Shown here: piece after piece, positions 61,572 to 64,000 of the stretch | Position numbering within the stretch: position 1 is the stretch's first letter | Layout: the number at the start of each line of letters is the position of its first letter | Assembly (NCBI RefSeq): GCF_051020955.1 | Contig: NC_135027.1 | Span: 310,001-374,000 of the forward strand | DNA length: 64,000 nucleotides | Direction of reading: 5' to 3' | DNA from: Megalopta genalis | Taxonomy: Eukaryota > Arthropoda > Insecta > Hymenoptera > Halictidae | Notes under the pieces: model-generated | Told to the model about the DNA's origin: nothing | The model's input: the letters and a program-made list of their open reading frames with translations, nothing else | The model's database searches: none | Position numbers and translations under genes: made by a program

Positions 61572-63143
61572 CTGACAACACAGAGAAACACGTGCCACAC
61601 TGTACACAGACATGCAACAACGAATCATGGTCTCCTCCGGTCCCATAGGGACACTAGAAAAACTCGTCGAGACACCGAGAGAGACTTCCGGGGCCATTCC
61701 ATCGACTGCGATCCTGAGGAACTTCCGGTTCACGAATTCTCCGGGCTCGACCGATTTCGTGGTCTACTTTCGGAATATTTTCAGAGAAAGGTAATGAGCG
61801 GATCGAAAATTTGTTTCGAGGGCTCGGTTAGGTGGACCTCGAAGAGTGTATGTAAAAATATGGTTTCGATTTTGGTCGTTTGCAAAATGGCGGCGCAGGA
61901 GAATTTCTCTTGCGAGTAAATGTTTGAGAAATGACAGCTGCTCGATTATTTATCTATTTTATTTTATTTGCACGGGATAATCCGTTAGCACAGGGAGGAA
62001 TATAAACGTTAAGATTTAAAGAGGCATCCGTAATAAATGGAAAATAAGGTTAGGTTGAATTCTAATGACATATTGAAAAGATAAATAGAGAAGTATGCGT
62101 TATTATCGATTATTAGGCTTGCAGACCAGTGGTCCAGTAAAATAAAGTAAAATAAAGTGAAATAAAGTAAAATCACATTTTTAGTAACTACTAGAAAAAT
62201 ATTTGTACACTCTTCGAGGCCAAATCGAGTCCCAATCCAAAGTTTTCGAAGCGACTTCCGACTTTTCCCAAAAACGTTCTCTGAAGATACAGAGAACTGC
62301 ATCGATCGCGAGCAGCGCGTCGATATGCTTGATAAAACTGATCGCAAATGTTCCGCAAAAGAGGACTATATAAAATCGACGCGAGGGTTAGAAAAAAAGG
62401 GTTCGATCACGGAACAGTTGAACGTAGGAACAACGGCAGAACGAAAGTTCAGCGGAGGCGAGAAAAAGGGAAGAATGCCGCCGACAAAGGTGTTCCGTTC
62501 AAGCGTCGAGGATTCCACGGACAGAGCTAGTCGGCGAACGGGGTAAAACGGAGATAAACGGAGTTTCCCGTGGCCGGCTGGTTTCCCGGCTGGTTTCCCA
62601 GGCGATGGAATAGCCGGTCGCCGTGGCCGAATGGAACGGAAGTCCCGATTTCCTCTTTCGAACGTTGTCGATTCCCTCGCGCGCTCGCTCGGCGGAACAA
62701 TTACTGCGAATAAGGAAAAGACCGGCGGCCGCGGGCGCAAAACATCAGACGTCCGGTTCCTCTCTGTCAATTAAAGTGAAAACCCGGTGGAAACTAACCG
62801 CGGCGGAATCGTCGGGAATCATGCGAACGAGGAATTGAACCGCGGAGGACTTCCGGTGCGTCGACGACGATCGTCCCTCGATCGGTGGATCGCTCTCCAG
62901 CCGCTAATTAACACGATAACGGTTCATGCAGGTTTATTTATACCCACGGTGCGTCTTCTGGCCGCCTCGATCCTCCTCGATCCGATCGCCTCCTCCACTG
63001 CTCCGAGATCCGACGCTTCCGCTCGGAAGAACGCGGCCGTGTCCTCCACGGCGAGAGGACAACAGACGGACGGGCCTAATCTCTAATATATAACCCTACA
63101 CGAGAATTTGAACGAACACCGATCGCCGGCCGCGTCCACTTAC

Positions 63144-63338
63144 CACGGAGATGTTCTCCTTCTCCAGTTCGTTCTTCTTGCTCTTCTTGGTCTTCTTTGT
63201 GCGGGGCGTGAGGTTCGGCGAGGCATCGTTCCCGGCGACGCCCTCGATCTTCTTCTTCTTCGTCTTGGTGCCGCTCTTCGCCGTCGACGAGGTCACCACG
63301 GTCGATGTCGTCGTTATTGTCTCCTCACGGCTCTCGCT
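63144..63338 (-). CDS. LIM gene, coding exon 1 of those found
   Basis: 65 codons, phase 0 at both ends. The acceptor is CGCGCAG and the donor GTAAGT. The segment opens with SESREETITTTSTVV, is Ser/Thr-rich, then strongly lysine-rich (KTKKKK, RTKKTKKSKK) and ends KENISV. Such a basic stretch could bind nucleic acid, acidic lipid or actin, or act as a nuclear localisation signal; none of this is shown. It begins at an acceptor, so the translation start lies further 5', probably outside the window. Confidence 0.7.
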
Positions 63339-64000
63339 CTGCGCGAAAAAAGAACCAGGACAATTAGACCCTAATTGCTCGACATTTGCGACCACGCGCG
63401 ACCCTGTCCCGCCTGCCCCGGGACACATTTCTATTTCGCCGTTTTGTTTAGCCCCGAACTGGGTCGTTCTTTGTTCCTTACGTAGAAACGGCTCTTACGG
63501 GGATAATCGAATCACGCGCAACCCGTGTGCAAATGCTTTTCCTAGCAATCTTACTGAATGTGTGTGTGTGTAAACACGTGCTGTCGACAATCGTCGGACG
63601 TGTTTTCTTCAAACGGAGCAGAAGTTTGCACACTTTAGCCATTCGCAGATTTCGAAAGTATACCAAGAAGATTATTTTGCCGAGAGAAATAGGGCGCGCG
63701 TCAGAGATTTCAATCATGGAAACAATGACTATATTTTTGCAACTTTGTGATAGACGACATTCTCATTGAGCTAAGCTTCTGTAAAATTAATATGCAGCGG
63801 GCTGTCCTAGAAGGAACGAATGCCTTTTTCTCATTGAATCGAAGTGCTCGTCGAATCTTCCTTCTTCATAATTTTTTATTACACGTATGTCTGTATATAT
63901 AATTTAAATATAATAAATTAAATGTATGCTACGTATGACTTGCATGTTCACACATTTCTTTACTTCACATTAAATTTATCCTATTTTCTGTCGGATCATT

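Larger units (their letters stand above)
19285..63338 (-). other. Large two-LIM-domain gene, EPLIN/LIMA1-like (19 coding exons reconstructed, 5' end incomplete)
   Basis: I joined 19 exons by hand from splice sites. They are 63144-63338, 61461-61571, 59486-59575, 58969-59055, 56806-56904, 53378-53446, 51812-51910, 48852-49086, 46543-46614, 44572-44734, 43061-43170, 40697-40872, 39462-39678, 38335-38456, 38010-38186, 30904-31218, 27576-27836, 20573-20706 and 19285-19468. Every junction keeps frame; the total is 2916 nt, or 971 residues plus stop. Both LIM domains have the full set of eight zinc ligands with 17-residue loops. The second ends in RGNYDEGFG, which I know from the EPLIN/LIMA1 and XIRP2 LIM class of actin-associated proteins. 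The linker is acidic, basic or proline-rich, probably disordered, with repeated VVRASD-like modules. A cytoskeletal, actin-linked scaffold role is inferred from this similarity. I see no signal peptide or membrane segment. The first exon found starts at a splice acceptor, so upstream exons must exist. Which exons are joined in real transcripts is unknown. Confidence 0.85.
59576..64000. other. Introns 2 and 1 and the region upstream of exon 1
   Basis: It contains the 365-bp foldback (60657-61021), GA and CA microsatellites, and CpG-rich DNA at 62.3-63.1 kb. No start codon exon or promoter was recognised between 63339 and 64000; the gene probably continues outside. Confidence 0.65.

Noticed and set aside
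1..64000. tRNA or rRNA genes
   Set aside because: No stretch with A-box/B-box plus cloverleaf pairing or rRNA core sequence was seen by eye; a covariance-model scan would be decisive.

Overview
The window reads as nuclear DNA of an insect. Short exons are separated by introns of 0.1-7 kb with canonical GT/AG borders, GC-richer CpG-dense blocks alternate with very AT-rich stretches, and many small non-autonomous inverted-repeat elements and microsatellites are present. I see no bacterial operon structure, tRNA, rRNA or CRISPR array. A hymenopteran (bee, ant or wasp) is my best guess from overall texture. That is inference, not proof.

Layout. Bases 1-16850 hold no gene that I can support; they contain satellite-like arrays and MITE-like elements. 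A complete, intronless CutC-family gene lies at 16851-17564 on the minus strand. After a 1.7 kb gap, the rest of the window (19285 to at least 63338, minus strand) is one large gene. I reconstructed 19 coding exons for it. All 18 junctions keep a single reading frame, giving 971 residues up to the stop. The protein has two LIM zinc-binding domains, one mid-protein and one at the C-terminus. Between them are low-complexity, charged segments with a recurring module around V-V-R-(A/S)-(S/E)-D. The C-terminal LIM tail (RGNYDEGFG) points to the EPLIN/LIMA1-like actin-associated LIM proteins. The 5' end of the gene is not recognised and probably lies beyond base 64000.

The first seven exons found all begin and end at codon boundaries, as cassette exons do, and three of them end in one short motif, (G/N)V(S/N)(I/V)KxL. 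Exon 16 begins exactly with ATG, and possible alternative first exons lie at about 32.9 kb and 35.5 kb, so shorter isoforms are plausible. The introns carry several non-autonomous element families: a TA-flanked mariner-like MITE in two inverted copies, a 365-bp foldback, a second foldback family with three copies, TTAA-flanked piggyBac-like MITEs, and a family with CCGCAGTCT termini. They also carry long tandem arrays, two of which flank exon 17 and one of which repeats a 5' splice-site-like sequence.

I found no clear new defence or metabolic system. The most interesting material is the modular LIM gene and the relation of its exons to repeats and mobile elements.
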